From Pseudomonas sp. v388 (GTDB taxonomy: Bacteria > Pseudomonadota > Gammaproteobacteria > Pseudomonadales > Pseudomonadaceae), in the NCBI RefSeq assembly GCF_003935425.1, contig NZ_RHQN01000003.1:558001-622000 (forward strand): a stretch of 64,000 nucleotides of DNA, given 5' to 3'. A model generated the notes under the pieces. It was not told the DNA's origin. It saw nothing but the letters and a program-made list of their open reading frames with translations, and ran no database searches. Made by a program: the position numbers and the translations under genes. Below are positions 36,992 to 45,737 of the stretch, one piece after another. Numbering within the stretch: the first letter of the stretch is position 1; the number at the start of each line of letters is the position of its first letter.

Positions 36992-37957
36992 ATGAGCAAT
37001 ACCGGCAGAGCAGTTTTCCTTGACCATACCTCGCTGGATCTGGGTGACCTGGATCTTGGCGTACTGCGCGAAAGCTTCACGGACTTGCAGCTGCATGCCA
37101 GCACCACGCCTGATCAGGTCGCCCGGCGCCTGAGCGGCGCGCAGGTCGCGATTACCAACAAGATCGCCATCGATGCCAGCACGTTCGCTTCCTGTCCCGA
37201 CCTGAAGCTGGTGCTGGTGACGGCAACCGGCACCAATAACGTTGACCTGGTTTCGGCCCGCGAGCACGGCGTGACGGTGTGCAATTGCCAGGGCTACGGC
37301 ACGCCGTCGGTGGCCCAGCACACGCTGCTGTTGCTGCTGGCCCTGGCGACTCGCCTGCCCGATTATCAAAAAGCCGTGCAGCAGGGGTTGTGGCAGAAAT
37401 CATCGCAGTTCTGCCTGCTGGATTTCCCCATCGTCGAGCTGGAAGGCAAGACCCTCGGGCTGCTGGGCCATGGGGAACTGGGCAGCGCGGTGGCAAAGCT
37501 GGCCGAGGCATTCGGCATGCGCGTGTTGCTGGGGCAGATTCCCGGCCGCCCGGAACGTCCGGATCGCTTGCCGCTGCGCGAACTCCTGCCGCAGATCGAC
37601 GCGCTGACCCTGCACTGCCCGTTGAACGAGCACACCCGCAACATGATCGGCGCCCATGAACTGAGCCTGCTCAAGCCCCACGCCTTCATCGTCAACACCG
37701 CCCGCGGTGGGCTGATCGATGAACAGGCTCTGGCCGATGCGCTGCGCAATGGTCAGTTGGGCGGCGCGGCCTCGGATGTGCTCAGCGTCGAACCGCCGGT
37801 CAACGGCAACCCGCTGCTGGCCGGCGACATCCCGCGCCTGATCATCACCCCGCACAGCGCCTGGGGCGCCCGGGAAGCGCGGCAACGGATCGTCAGCCAG
37901 GTCGCTGAAAACGCCCGCGCCTATTTCGCCGGCGAACCGGTGCGGGTAGTGAGCTGA
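36992..37957 (+). CDS. hprA: D-2-hydroxyacid dehydrogenase (hydroxypyruvate reductase type)
   Basis: A 321-residue NAD(P)-dependent dehydrogenase. The dinucleotide motif is LGLLGHGELGSAVAKLAEA (about 148-166). Catalytic Arg, Glu and His are in NTARGGLIDE, DVLSVEPP and PHSAWGA. It probably reduces hydroxypyruvate or glyoxylate to D-glycerate or glycolate. The symbol is a best guess from length and the position just before rsmC, which I recall in Pseudomonas aeruginosa. Confidence 0.85.
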   Translation: MSNTGRAVFLDHTSLDLGDLDLGVLRESFTDLQLHASTTPDQVARRLSGAQVAITNKIAIDASTFASCPDLKLVLVTATGTNNVDLVSAREHGVTVCNCQGYGTPSVAQHTLLLLLALATRLPDYQKAVQQGLWQKSSQFCLLDFPIVELEGKTLGLLGHGELGSAVAKLAEAFGMRVLLGQIPGRPERPDRLPLRELLPQIDALTLHCPLNEHTRNMIGAHELSLLKPHAFIVNTARGGLIDEQALADALRNGQLGGAASDVLSVEPPVNGNPLLAGDIPRLIITPHSAWGAREARQRIVSQVAENARAYFAGEPVRVVS

Positions 37958-37974
37958 TCGCAGATCCGGGGATT

Positions 37975-38068
37975 GCCTTCGCCAGCAAGCTCCTACAGGC
38001 AGGTGGTGTATGGAGCGACTGAACGGGTAGGAGCCATCGGGGCGGCGTTGCGCCTTGCCGGCGAAGGC
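37975..38068. repeat. REP-like doublet
   Basis: GCCTTCGCCAGCAAGCTCCT at 37976 and GTAGGAGCCATCGGGGCGGC...CGGCGAAGGC ending at 38068 form inverted REP units between hprA and rsmC. Confidence 0.65.
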
Positions 38069-38125
38069 AGACTGCATCAAACCGCATTGCTGTTAAACTC
38101 CGCGCTTTTTTCAGGAGCCCAGTCC

Positions 38126-39124
38126 ATGGACCCGCGCAGTGAAGTGTTACTCCGTCAGGCCGAGTTGTTTGAGGGTTCGGTGCTGCTAGTCGGGTTGCCG
38201 GCTGACGATCTGCTGGGCAAGTTGCCGAACGCACGCGGCTGGTGCTGGCATGCAGGTGACCAGGCGGCGCTGGACGCCCGTTTTCCTGAGCGCACACATT
38301 TCGGCGTAGAAGCCCCTGAACAACCTTTCGACACAGCGGTCCTGTTCCTGCCCAAGGCGCGGGACCTGACCGACTATCTGCTCAATGCCCTGGCATCCCG
38401 CCTGGCCGGTTGCGAGCTGTTTCTGGTCGGCGAGAAACGCGGCGGCATCGAAGCGGCTGCCAAGCAGTTGAGCCCGTTCGGCCGCGCCCGCAAGCTCGAC
38501 AGCGCCCGCCATTGCCAACTGTGGCAGGTGACGGTCGAACATGCCCCGCAGGCCGTGCCACTGGAAAGCCTCGCCAGGCCCTACCAGATCGACTTGCAGG
38601 ACGGTCCGTTGACCGTGATCAGCCTGCCCGGCGTGTTCAGCCACGGTCGACTGGACCGTGGCTCGGCACTGCTGCTGGACAACATCGACAAGCTGCCCAG
38701 CGGCCATTTGCTGGACTTCGGCTGTGGCGCAGGCGTGCTCGGTGCTGCGGTCAAACGTCGCTACCCGCACAACGAAGTGGTGATGCTCGACGTGGATGCG
38801 TTCGCCACTGCCAGTTCACGCCTGACACTGGCTGCCAACGGACTTGAAGCCCAGGTCCTGACCGGCGACGGAATCGATGCAGCGCCCATGGGGTTGAACA
38901 CCATTCTGAGCAATCCTCCGTTCCATGTCGGGGTGCACACCGACTACCTGGCTACGGAAAACCTGCTGCGAAAAGCGCGTCAACATCTTAAATCAGGGGG
39001 CGAATTGCGCCTGGTTGCGAACAACTTCCTGCGCTACCAGCCGCTGATCGAAGAGCACGTCGGAGCCTGTGAAGTCAGGGCTCAGGGCAACGGGTTCAAA
39101 ATCTACAGCGCCAGGCGTCCCTGA
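38126..39124 (+). CDS. rsmC: 16S rRNA (guanine-1207-N2)-methyltransferase RsmC
   Basis: A 332-residue two-domain protein. The N-terminal half is the degenerate methyltransferase domain typical of RsmC. The C-terminal half has the SAM-binding [15 protein letters not shown] (about 195-209) and the catalytic motif SNPPFHVG (about 266). It methylates G1207 of 16S rRNA. CAGGAG precedes the ATG. Confidence 0.95.
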   Translation: MDPRSEVLLRQAELFEGSVLLVGLPADDLLGKLPNARGWCWHAGDQAALDARFPERTHFGVEAPEQPFDTAVLFLPKARDLTDYLLNALASRLAGCELFLVGEKRGGIEAAAKQLSPFGRARKLDSARHCQLWQVTVEHAPQAVPLESLARPYQIDLQDGPLTVISLPGVFSHGRLDRGSALLLDNIDKLPSGHLLDFGCGAGVLGAAVKRRYPHNEVVMLDVDAFATASSRLTLAANGLEAQVLTGDGIDAAPMGLNTILSNPPFHVGVHTDYLATENLLRKARQHLKSGGELRLVANNFLRYQPLIEEHVGACEVRAQGNGFKIYSARRP

Positions 39125-39171
39125 AAATAAGCGCTTGCCGAATGGGTTCTGCGAAGGCAGAATCCGCTCCG

Positions 39172-39365
39172 TCCTAGGGGAGTAGTCTCCCACGAGCGCC
39201 ACGCTCGTCCGGCACGCATCAACATACTTGGTCCTCAGACCATGGTGCGTGCGACCCAGAATCCGCTTCAGACGGATCGGTGGTTTGACAAGACCTATGA
39301 CACGAACACCTTACCCGGGGCGGGGAGGTCGTACGTGTCATAGCCGTGTCGACCCGCCCCTTAGG
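39172..39365 (+). ncRNA. yybP-ykoY (manganese) riboswitch
   Basis: The leader of the GDT1-family gene carries the family hallmarks. The conserved GGGGAGTAG at 39177-39185 is followed by a GAGCG-CCA-CGCTC hairpin (39194-39206) and a CATACTTGGTCCTCAGACCATGG-like stem-loop ending in GCGTGCGA. Downstream are two interleaved stems: CTATGACACG (39295) with CGTGTCATAG (39334), and GGGGCGGG (39317) with CCCGCCCC (39353). They cannot form together. The second ends 3 bases before the Shine-Dalgarno, so control is probably translational. The family senses Mn2+. Confidence 0.85.
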
Positions 39366-39372
39366 AAACCTG

Positions 39373-39957
39373 ATGCTGGAATCACTTCTCATCCCTACTG
39401 CAGTCGTTGCGCTCGCCGAGATTGGCGACAAGACGCAATTGCTTGCCCTCATCCTGGCTGCTCGCTTTCGCAAACCCTGGCCGATCATCGCCGGCATCGT
39501 CGCCGCGACCCTGGCCAACCATGCAGCAGCCGGTGCAGTAGGCGCCTGGGTCGGCAACTTCTTCTCCGATGCAGTGTTGCACTGGATTCTGGCCGCAAGC
39601 TTCACCGCCACAGCGCTGTGGACACTGGTTCCAGACAAGATGGACGAGGATGAAGCCAGTACCGCCCGCAAGTTCGGGCCGTTCATGACCACCCTGATCA
39701 CTTTTTTCATCGCCGAGATCGGCGACAAGACCCAGATCGCGACCGTGATGCTGGCCGCGCAGTATTCGTACCTGTGGCTGGTGATCATCGGCACCACTGT
39801 CGGCATGCTGATCGCCAACGTGCCGGTGGTACTGGCCGGCAATTTCGCGGCCGAGAAGCTGCCTCTCACGCTGATTCGTCGACTGGCGGCCAGTGCGTTC
39901 TTCGTTCTGGCGCTGGTTGCGGTTTACAAAGCAATGCAGGTCAGCGGTTGGGTTTGA
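39373..39957 (+). CDS. GDT1/TMEM165-family cation exporter (UPF0016)
   Basis: A 194-residue inner-membrane protein with six predicted helices in two homologous halves. Each half has the family motif E-x-G-D-K-T: AEIGDKTQLLAL near residue 15 and AEIGDKTQIATV near 116. Bacterial members export Mn2+, matching the Mn riboswitch in front. The start at 39373 follows AGGAAA; an upstream GTG at 39346 lies within the riboswitch stem and is less likely. Confidence 0.92.
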   Translation: MLESLLIPTAVVALAEIGDKTQLLALILAARFRKPWPIIAGIVAATLANHAAAGAVGAWVGNFFSDAVLHWILAASFTATALWTLVPDKMDEDEASTARKFGPFMTTLITFFIAEIGDKTQIATVMLAAQYSYLWLVIIGTTVGMLIANVPVVLAGNFAAEKLPLTLIRRLAASAFFVLALVAVYKAMQVSGWV

Positions 39958-40023
39958 TAAGCGAGCGACAAGCTACAAGCGTCGGTGTTGCGCAAATCCG
40001 CTTGCAGCTTGAGGCTTGCAGCG

Positions 40024-40854
40024 TCAGGACTTCGGCGCCTTTTCGTACAACGGCATGACCTTGGGAATGGCCGCTTGCAGGGACGCGATGCGGTTGGCCG
40101 AGGCCGGGTGAGTGCTCATGAATTCCGGCTGCGAACCGCCAGCGTTCTGGGTCATCTTCTGCCACAGCGTGATCGCGGCGTTGGGGTTGTAGCCGGCACG
40201 AGCGGCCAGTTCCAGGCCCAGCAGATCCGCTTCGTTTTCGTTACTGCGGCTGTTGGGCAGTGTCAGGCTGTAGTTCACCACCGTATCGGCCAGCGCCAGG
40301 CTGTCCTGGCCCAGGCCCAGCAATGCACCGGCGCCCTGGCGCGCCATCTGCACACCGTAGGCCTTGGACATCGCTTCGCGACCATGCTCGCGCAGGGCAT
40401 GGGCAATTTCATGGCCCATGACCGCGGCGATTTCATCGTCGGTCAGCTTCAGTGTGTCGATCAGTCCTGTGTAGAAAATGATCTTGCCGCCCGGGCCGCA
40501 ATTGGCGTTCAGGTCGTCGCTTTTGATCAGGTTCACTTCCCAATCCCACTGGGCCGCGTCGGCCCGCAACTTGGGCGCCTGGGCAATCAGGCGGTCGGCG
40601 ATCGCATGCACACGCTTGGCGTCGGCGCTGCTGGTGTCGAGCACGCCTTTGCTGGTGGCCTCGCCTACCGTCTGCTGGTAGGACTGGGCATACATTTTGT
40701 TGACCTCGTCGGTCGAGAGCATGCTGAACATGTACTGCTTGCGTTCAACACCCACTGAATCGCCCGAAGTCGTGTTCACGGCCTGGCAGCCGCCGAGCAG
40801 TAACGCCGCGCTCAAGGCACTGATTGAGGCACAACGGGCAAATGACTGACGCAT
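40024..40854 (-). CDS. M48-family zinc metallopeptidase lipoprotein
   Basis: A 276-residue protein with lipobox LLLGGC (Cys at about residue 22) and an M48 peptidase domain carrying the zinc motif MGHEIAHAL at about 143-151 and a downstream Glu in NEADLLGLE. It resembles LoiP/YcaL-type periplasmic proteases that act in outer-membrane quality control. AGGAG precedes the ATG. Confidence 0.9.
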   Translation of the reverse strand: MRQSFARCASISALSAALLLGGCQAVNTTSGDSVGVERKQYMFSMLSTDEVNKMYAQSYQQTVGEATSKGVLDTSSADAKRVHAIADRLIAQAPKLRADAAQWDWEVNLIKSDDLNANCGPGGKIIFYTGLIDTLKLTDDEIAAVMGHEIAHALREHGREAMSKAYGVQMARQGAGALLGLGQDSLALADTVVNYSLTLPNSRSNENEADLLGLELAARAGYNPNAAITLWQKMTQNAGGSQPEFMSTHPASANRIASLQAAIPKVMPLYEKAPKS

Positions 40855-41033
40855 GGTGGTTCTCCTGATTGATAAGGCGCTGATCCCGGATTGTGCAGCC
40901 ACTCCGTGCCATACCCGGTTGATCGCCACATTGGTCACTCGATCGCAGGGATGGTTCCCGGCGGTGTATCGAGGTTGTGTCGAGTATGTATCAGGACGAT
41001 TAGACAGCCGGGAATTCCTACATGCAAGACGTG

Positions 41034-41672
41034 TTATCCCAGCGGCGTCAGGCACTCGGGCGCATTGAGTTTGGGATCGTTGACCAGATTGGCCAGCGGT
41101 CGCTCGCGCAGCGCAACCTGGGGCGCGGCGAGCAAGGCCTGCAGGGTCGATAACGGCGTGTCGGCGGCGAGCCAGTCTTTCTGGCCCTGCTCATCGAGAA
41201 TCAGCGGGCGACGCTGACTGGCCGCCGCCTGGGTCACCACCGCGACGCTCAGCCAGTCGTGGCCCTGTACCGGATAAGCCTCCCAGATCGCGGCGAAGAA
41301 CAGCGCCGAGCCTTCCCCCGGCGTGAGCCAGAACGGCCGTTTGCGCTGGGTGCCGCGCCATTCATAGAAGCCATTGGCAGGCAGCAGGCAGCGGCGCAGG
41401 CGAAACGCCTCACGGAACATCGGCTGCTCGGCGACGGTTTCCGCCCGCGCATGGGCCGGGGTGCGGGTCAGGTCAGTCAGCCAGGCCGGCGTCAATCCCC
41501 AGCGGGCACGGGCCAGTTCGAGTTCGCCTTCTTTTGCGCCAGCCTCGCGGGCACGCAGGATCAACACCGAATCGGCTGGTGAAATATTCCACTGCGCCCG
41601 CTGATCGCCGGGGAAGCCGGGCAAGGCCGCGAAAGCGGGCGACCAACGGAACAGGGCATAACGTCCACACAT
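41034..41672 (-). CDS. SRAP-domain DNA-protein crosslink protein (YedK/HMCES)
   Basis: A 212-residue protein that starts MCGRYALF. Cys2 is the residue that, after Met removal, crosslinks to abasic sites in single-stranded DNA. The conserved NISPADSVLI, ARAETVAEQPMFREAF and late PTPL-like regions fit the family (GFYEWRG near residue 103). It protects abasic DNA during the SOS response in E. coli. Confidence 0.93.
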   Translation of the reverse strand: MCGRYALFRWSPAFAALPGFPGDQRAQWNISPADSVLILRAREAGAKEGELELARARWGLTPAWLTDLTRTPAHARAETVAEQPMFREAFRLRRCLLPANGFYEWRGTQRKRPFWLTPGEGSALFFAAIWEAYPVQGHDWLSVAVVTQAAASQRRPLILDEQGQKDWLAADTPLSTLQALLAAPQVALRERPLANLVNDPKLNAPECLTPLG

Positions 41673-41787
41673 GAGGGTAACAACGCTCTTTTTTGGTAGC
41701 GGAGAAGGTGTTTACAAAGTCGTCGAACGACGACAAGACCGATTGCAACGCAATATTGTCGCGTGCGGCCATTTTGTAGGCACCCTC

Positions 41788-42051
41788 TCAGCACACCAGT
41801 ACATCGGGAATGTTGTCCGGTTCGTCGCCGGACAGCGGCAGCGCTGCATTGTACGCAGTGATCAGCGCCCGTGCCTGTTCGGCCCGGTCATCTTCGACGG
41901 CAATGGCCAGCAGGCCGAACACCGGCAACTCGCCCATGCCGCCCAGCAGATGCCGGCCGGTCAGGTGCGCTTCGACACCCTCACTGGCGAGCATGCCTTG
42001 CAGCAACTCGCCCTCCAGCAGATTTTCCGGCTCGTAGATGTTTTGCATCAT
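41788..42051 (-). CDS. DUF2007-family protein
   Basis: An 87-residue protein of the DUF2007 type (putative signal transducer). It has IYEPENLLEGELLQGMLASEG and a central GLLAIAVEDDRAEQARALI. The function is unknown. Its start overlaps the stop of the cysteine-rich gene upstream, so the two form an operon. Confidence 0.85.
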   Translation of the reverse strand: MMQNIYEPENLLEGELLQGMLASEGVEAHLTGRHLLGGMGELPVFGLLAIAVEDDRAEQARALITAYNAALPLSGDEPDNIPDVLVC

Positions 42052-42230
42052 TCGTTCTCACTGCGGACATCCAGGTTCCAGTGTTCACCATCGGTGCGCA
42101 GGTCGAAGATGATCGGCCGACAGCATACCGGACAGTCCTCGATGTACTGCTGGTCGCCTCCCGACAGGTCGAGCACGGCTTCCACCTGTTCGCCACAGTA
42201 AGGGCAGTCATAACTCTGTAGTTCCTGCAT
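42048..42230 (-). CDS. CPXCG cysteine-rich zinc-binding protein
   Basis: A 60-residue protein with CPYCG at residue 9 and CPVCC at residue 33, a four-cysteine zinc ribbon. The rest is acidic. Function is unknown. It is the first gene of a two-gene unit with the DUF2007 gene. Confidence 0.9.
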   Translation of the reverse strand: MQELQSYDCPYCGEQVEAVLDLSGGDQQYIEDCPVCCRPIIFDLRTDGEHWNLDVRSENE

Positions 42231-42333
42231 CGCGGCCTCCGGGACCAGTTATGCGTATAATTGCCCCATCTTTGAATGGTGGCTGGGCATAACACCCACT
42301 ACTTTTTACCCTATCCGTTTCCAACAAGAGAGC

Positions 42334-43500
42334 ATGATGGGCGAATTCGATGCCATCCGACCTTATAACGATGCAGAAGTCCCCGCCGTACTGGCGCGCC
42401 TGCTGAGCGACAAAGCCTTTCTCTCCATCCTGACCCGGTTCCGTTTTCCGCGCCTGGCCGGTGCATTGGGCTGGTTTCTGCAACCCACCCTGGCCCGCAA
42501 GCTGCGCCGTGAGTTCGCCGGCATCGATTCGGTCGCCAGCCTGCAAGACAAGGTCGAATATTACGTCGACCACACCATCGAGCGCGCCACCGACGGGGTG
42601 ACCTACACCGGGGTCGAACAGCTCAAGTCAGGCATGGCTTATCTGTTCCTGGCCAACCATCGCGACATCGTGATGGACCCGGCGTTCGTCAACTACGCGG
42701 TGTATCACGCCGGCCTGCCGACCCCGCGCATCGCCATTGGTGACAACCTGCTGCAGAAGCCGTTCGTCAGTGACCTGATGCGCCTGAACAAAAGCTTCAT
42801 CGTGCATCGCTCGATCATCGGCCGCCGGGAAAAAATGGCGGCGTACCAATTGCTGTCGGCGTATATCAACTTCTCCATCACTCAGGATGGCGCATCGATC
42901 TGGATTGCCCAGGCCGAGGGCCGTGCGAAGGATGGCGATGACCGTACCGAGTCGGCCATCCTCAAGATGTTCCATATGAGTCGCAAGGACGAACCGTTCG
43001 GCGAAGTCATCCAGTCTTTGAACCTGACGCCGGTATCCATCAGCTACGAGTACGACCCGTGCGACCACGCCAAGGCCCGCGAGCTGTATATCCGCGCCAC
43101 GACCGGCAGCTATGTGAAGACGCCGGGCGAGGATGATGTGAGCATTGCGCTGGGTATCACCGGTTATAAAGGCCGCGTGCACGTGAACTTCGCGCCGCCG
43201 ATCACCGGGCTGTTCGAGGACACCAAGCAGTTGGCCATCGAGATGGACCGCCAGATCCTCGGCGGCTATCGCCTGTTTCCGGTGCACTACCTGGCCTATG
43301 CCCAGTGGAGCGATGCCGACCCGGCCATCGAAGTGCCGAAAGCAGCCGAGCTGTTCCCGGCAGACGAGCTGGCCAAGGCCAGGGAAGAATGGGAAAGCCG
43401 TCTGCAAGGTGCACCGGCCGAACACCGACCGTATCTGGTGCAGCAATATGCGACGCCGGTTCGCAATCAATATCGGGTGAAGGCAGGGTTGCCGCTGTAA
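42334..43500 (+). CDS. 1-acylglycerol-3-phosphate acyltransferase-like protein
   Basis: A 388-residue acyltransferase. The HX4D-type motif is ANHRDIVMDPAF (about 108-119), with a later IAQAEGRAKDGDDRT in place of the usual FPEGTR. The C-terminal region ends in RNQYRVKAGLPL. It is a conserved Pseudomonas protein related to PlsC but with no membrane anchor of note. Exact substrate is unknown. Confidence 0.75.
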   Translation: MMGEFDAIRPYNDAEVPAVLARLLSDKAFLSILTRFRFPRLAGALGWFLQPTLARKLRREFAGIDSVASLQDKVEYYVDHTIERATDGVTYTGVEQLKSGMAYLFLANHRDIVMDPAFVNYAVYHAGLPTPRIAIGDNLLQKPFVSDLMRLNKSFIVHRSIIGRREKMAAYQLLSAYINFSITQDGASIWIAQAEGRAKDGDDRTESAILKMFHMSRKDEPFGEVIQSLNLTPVSISYEYDPCDHAKARELYIRATTGSYVKTPGEDDVSIALGITGYKGRVHVNFAPPITGLFEDTKQLAIEMDRQILGGYRLFPVHYLAYAQWSDADPAIEVPKAAELFPADELAKAREEWESRLQGAPAEHRPYLVQQYATPVRNQYRVKAGLPL

Positions 43501-43533
43501 CGGTATCCGCCTCCCCGGAATTTACGCTGAAAT

Positions 43534-43624
43534 GAGGGAGGGAGCTTGCTCGCGACGAGCCAGGTACAGTCACAGCCCATGTAGCGGTTGATCCTGAGCA
43601 GTCGCGAGCAAGCTTACTCCCACA
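43534..43624. repeat. REP doublet (REPIN)
   Basis: GAGGGAGGGAGCTTGCTCGC at 43535 and GTCGCGAGCAAGCTTACTCC at 43601 form an inverted pair of the same unit as at 4902-4987. Confidence 0.85.
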
Positions 43625-43739
43625 CGTTCACACCAGGGGGCTCGAATCTTATTGCCTTCAGTTGTCACCAGACCGTAACCCTGCCCCGGCATTCTATGGC
43701 TCCTCAACGGACGACCTCCCCCCCTTTCCGGAGCCTTCG

Positions 43740-43946
43740 ATGCTGCACGCCAACAATCAGGATCGCCTGTATCTGATCGCCCAGAGCGATGAACAACAGG
43801 AATTGATCGACAGCCTGGCCTTCAATGTCCAGGACCGCCACTGGCTGGTCTACTGCGCATTGGGCGGACACGCACACCATGACCTGCCGGACCTGGATCA
43901 GACCACCGGCTTCAGCTTTCTGGGTTTCTACCAGCAGGCGGCCTGA
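43740..43946 (+). CDS. Small conserved-looking protein of unknown function
   Basis: A 68-residue soluble protein (MLHANNQDRLYLIAQSDEQQ at the start, then WLVYCALGGHAHHDLPDL). No motif is known to me; the single Cys near two His could be chance. GGAGC precedes the ATG at 43740. The next feature is a terminator. Confidence 0.6.
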   Translation: MLHANNQDRLYLIAQSDEQQELIDSLAFNVQDRHWLVYCALGGHAHHDLPDLDQTTGFSFLGFYQQAA

Positions 43947-43962
43947 GAAAATTCGCAGGCAC

Positions 43963-44001
43963 AAAAAAGCCCGGCCCTCTTTGACAAGGGCCGGGCTTTT
44001 T
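43963..44001. terminator. Bidirectional intrinsic terminator
   Basis: AAAAAAGCCCGGCCCT and AGGGCCGGGCTTTTT form an 11-bp GC stem with a T-run on both strands. It serves the small gene at 43740 and the yajG-like gene on the other strand. Confidence 0.93.
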
Positions 44002-44014
44002 CGTGGCGTGAAGC

Positions 44015-44599
44015 TTACTGCGCCAGGGTCTGGCCGATGGTCGCGTCCTGGAAGACGCGAGTCAGCGCATCACTCAATACGTCGCTGACCAGCTTGGTAT
44101 TGGTTTCCTGGTTCGGCGCCATGCCGAAGCGCTGGTCCAGCGAAGCGGCATAACGACCACTGTAGTTGCGGCCGTTGTTGCGCACGTCGGCGCGAAACGT
44201 GGAACTGATAGTCGCCTCGGTCACATACAGGCCTTCCTTGGGCGACTGGTATTTCAGATCGGCCAGGGTCACGGTCAATTGCGGTGCGTTGCTGCCGCCG
44301 CTGGTGGGCGTGAAGCCCAGCAGACGGACAGCCGCTTCAGCCTGAGCTTGCAGCTTGGGCACGATATCGTTGCTGCTGACGCTGATAGAGCTGGTCTCGG
44401 GGTACATGCCGCCGCGCGTACCGAGGGTCGGGCCTGGACGGCCGTCTACCACGCGAACCACGACCGGCTGGCCACGACCGACCGCCGCCAGCTGAGCGTT
44501 CAGCTTGGGTTGTGGGCTGAGTTGTTGCGGGCTGTGGGCACAACCCACCAGGGTCAAACTGCTTACAGCAAGCAAACCGAACAAAAGGCGACGCAGCAT
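44015..44599 (-). CDS. YajG-family lipoprotein
   Basis: A 194-residue protein. The lipoprotein signal ends in TLVGC (Cys at about residue 18). The rest matches the YajG family: VVVRVVDGRPGPTLGTRGG, then SSNDIVPKLQAQ and late ALTRVFQDATIGQTLAQ. Function is unknown. The ATG at 44599 has GGAGAG at good spacing. Confidence 0.9.
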   Translation of the reverse strand: MLRRLLFGLLAVSSLTLVGCAHSPQQLSPQPKLNAQLAAVGRGQPVVVRVVDGRPGPTLGTRGGMYPETSSISVSSNDIVPKLQAQAEAAVRLLGFTPTSGGSNAPQLTVTLADLKYQSPKEGLYVTEATISSTFRADVRNNGRNYSGRYAASLDQRFGMAPNQETNTKLVSDVLSDALTRVFQDATIGQTLAQ

Positions 44600-44776
44600 G
44601 CTCATCTCTCCATGGGCCAGGCACTGAATGTGCCGCAGTATAGCGGCGCTCGACGGCGCCTCACTAGTCGAAAGTGGGACTTGCGGCAAAGCGCAATGGT
44701 TCAGCGCCGCCGGTGTCACAAGGGTGTCACCTGGCCGCGGCAAGATAATCTGCATCCGCTTCTCAGGAGTCGCGCC

Positions 44777-45010
44777 ATGAAGCATTTCTGGTCGCTGTTC
44801 ACCGCCCGCCGTCCATTGCGTCATTATGCCCGCCTCGACCAGGCCGGTATCTGCCGCGCCCTGAAACACTGTGCCGAGCGCCCGGTCGGTGCCGAGTGGG
44901 TGGAAGTCACCGAGCAACGCCTCGCCTGGCTGAACCAGCCACTGCCTGCCCAGGCCCGTGTCAGCCGCCAGCCATCGCGCCAGACTGCACGTCGTTTGCT
45001 CACTGCCTGA
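44777..45010 (+). CDS. Small basic protein of unknown function
   Basis: A 77-residue Arg-rich protein (MKHFWSLFTARRPLRHYARL at the start). CAGGAG precedes the ATG, which supports translation. No domain is recognised. Confidence 0.6.
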   Translation: MKHFWSLFTARRPLRHYARLDQAGICRALKHCAERPVGAEWVEVTEQRLAWLNQPLPAQARVSRQPSRQTARRLLTA

Positions 45011-45737
45011 CCGGATAGCGAATAAAAGTCAGTTAATCCGATCAATTCCTGTCGTTTCATCGCTATAATCTCCCCCCGATTATAAGGACGTCTCCTGATC
45101 GGGCCTCGCAACTCCGTCAATCACCGCATTGGCATCTTCATCCCGCCCACAGAGAGCCGCCCACACAGGTCAATCGCACCCCAGTGTGTTCGATGGACGG
45201 TTGGAAATTGCTCGATTCGCATCGAACCTTTCGCCCTTGCCACCGCCTCACACTGTATGCACCTGATCTGCCAGAGCTGCCTGCGCAGCCCTTTTCGAGG
45301 TTTGGTCCACGTTCCCAAAAGGACGTGGAAATACGGGTTTTCACTACTTCACAAGAGTGTGGCGAGCAAATGAATAGGTACGCGTTTGTAAGAGCACCAT
45401 CAGCATCCGAGACGGCCCCCTTGAACAGGACTGACCGCGACTGCGCCTCCAATACCGGTGCCTGAACCCCGTGAACGGTCCTCGTCGAAAGACGAGTGCC
45501 TTGACGATGGTCGAATGGCCGAGCAGGCCTGAAAATGAGTTCATGTGCGTCTGATGGACACTTCATTCAGCCTGACCGGGACCTGCGCTTTAAGATGCGA
45601 AAAATTGCGAAGAATCGGACAGGTGATCCTGGCCGGGCAAAGGGGCCATACCTTGGTGAATAACGCCCCGTTTCCCGGCATCCAGCCTCAGGATCGTATG
45701 CCGTCAATTTGGTGCTGCAGATTTTGGAGACGCGTTA
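45011..45737. other. Long non-coding region upstream of mqo
   Basis: In 727 bases I see no supported gene. It has a dyad TATAATC-N7-GATTATA at 45064-45084 that looks like a promoter or operator, and hairpins TCCACGT/ACGTGGA (45306-45329) and CTCGTC-GAAA-GACGAG (45481-45496, with a GNRA-type tetraloop). These suggest a long structured 5' leader of mqo or a separate small RNA. Open frames on the minus strand here lack Shine-Dalgarno sites and protein-like composition. Confidence 0.55.

Noticed and set aside
45138-45566. Minus-strand frame of 142 codons in the gap before mqo
   Set aside because: No ribosome site and no protein-like pattern. The hairpins suggest an RNA-level role instead.
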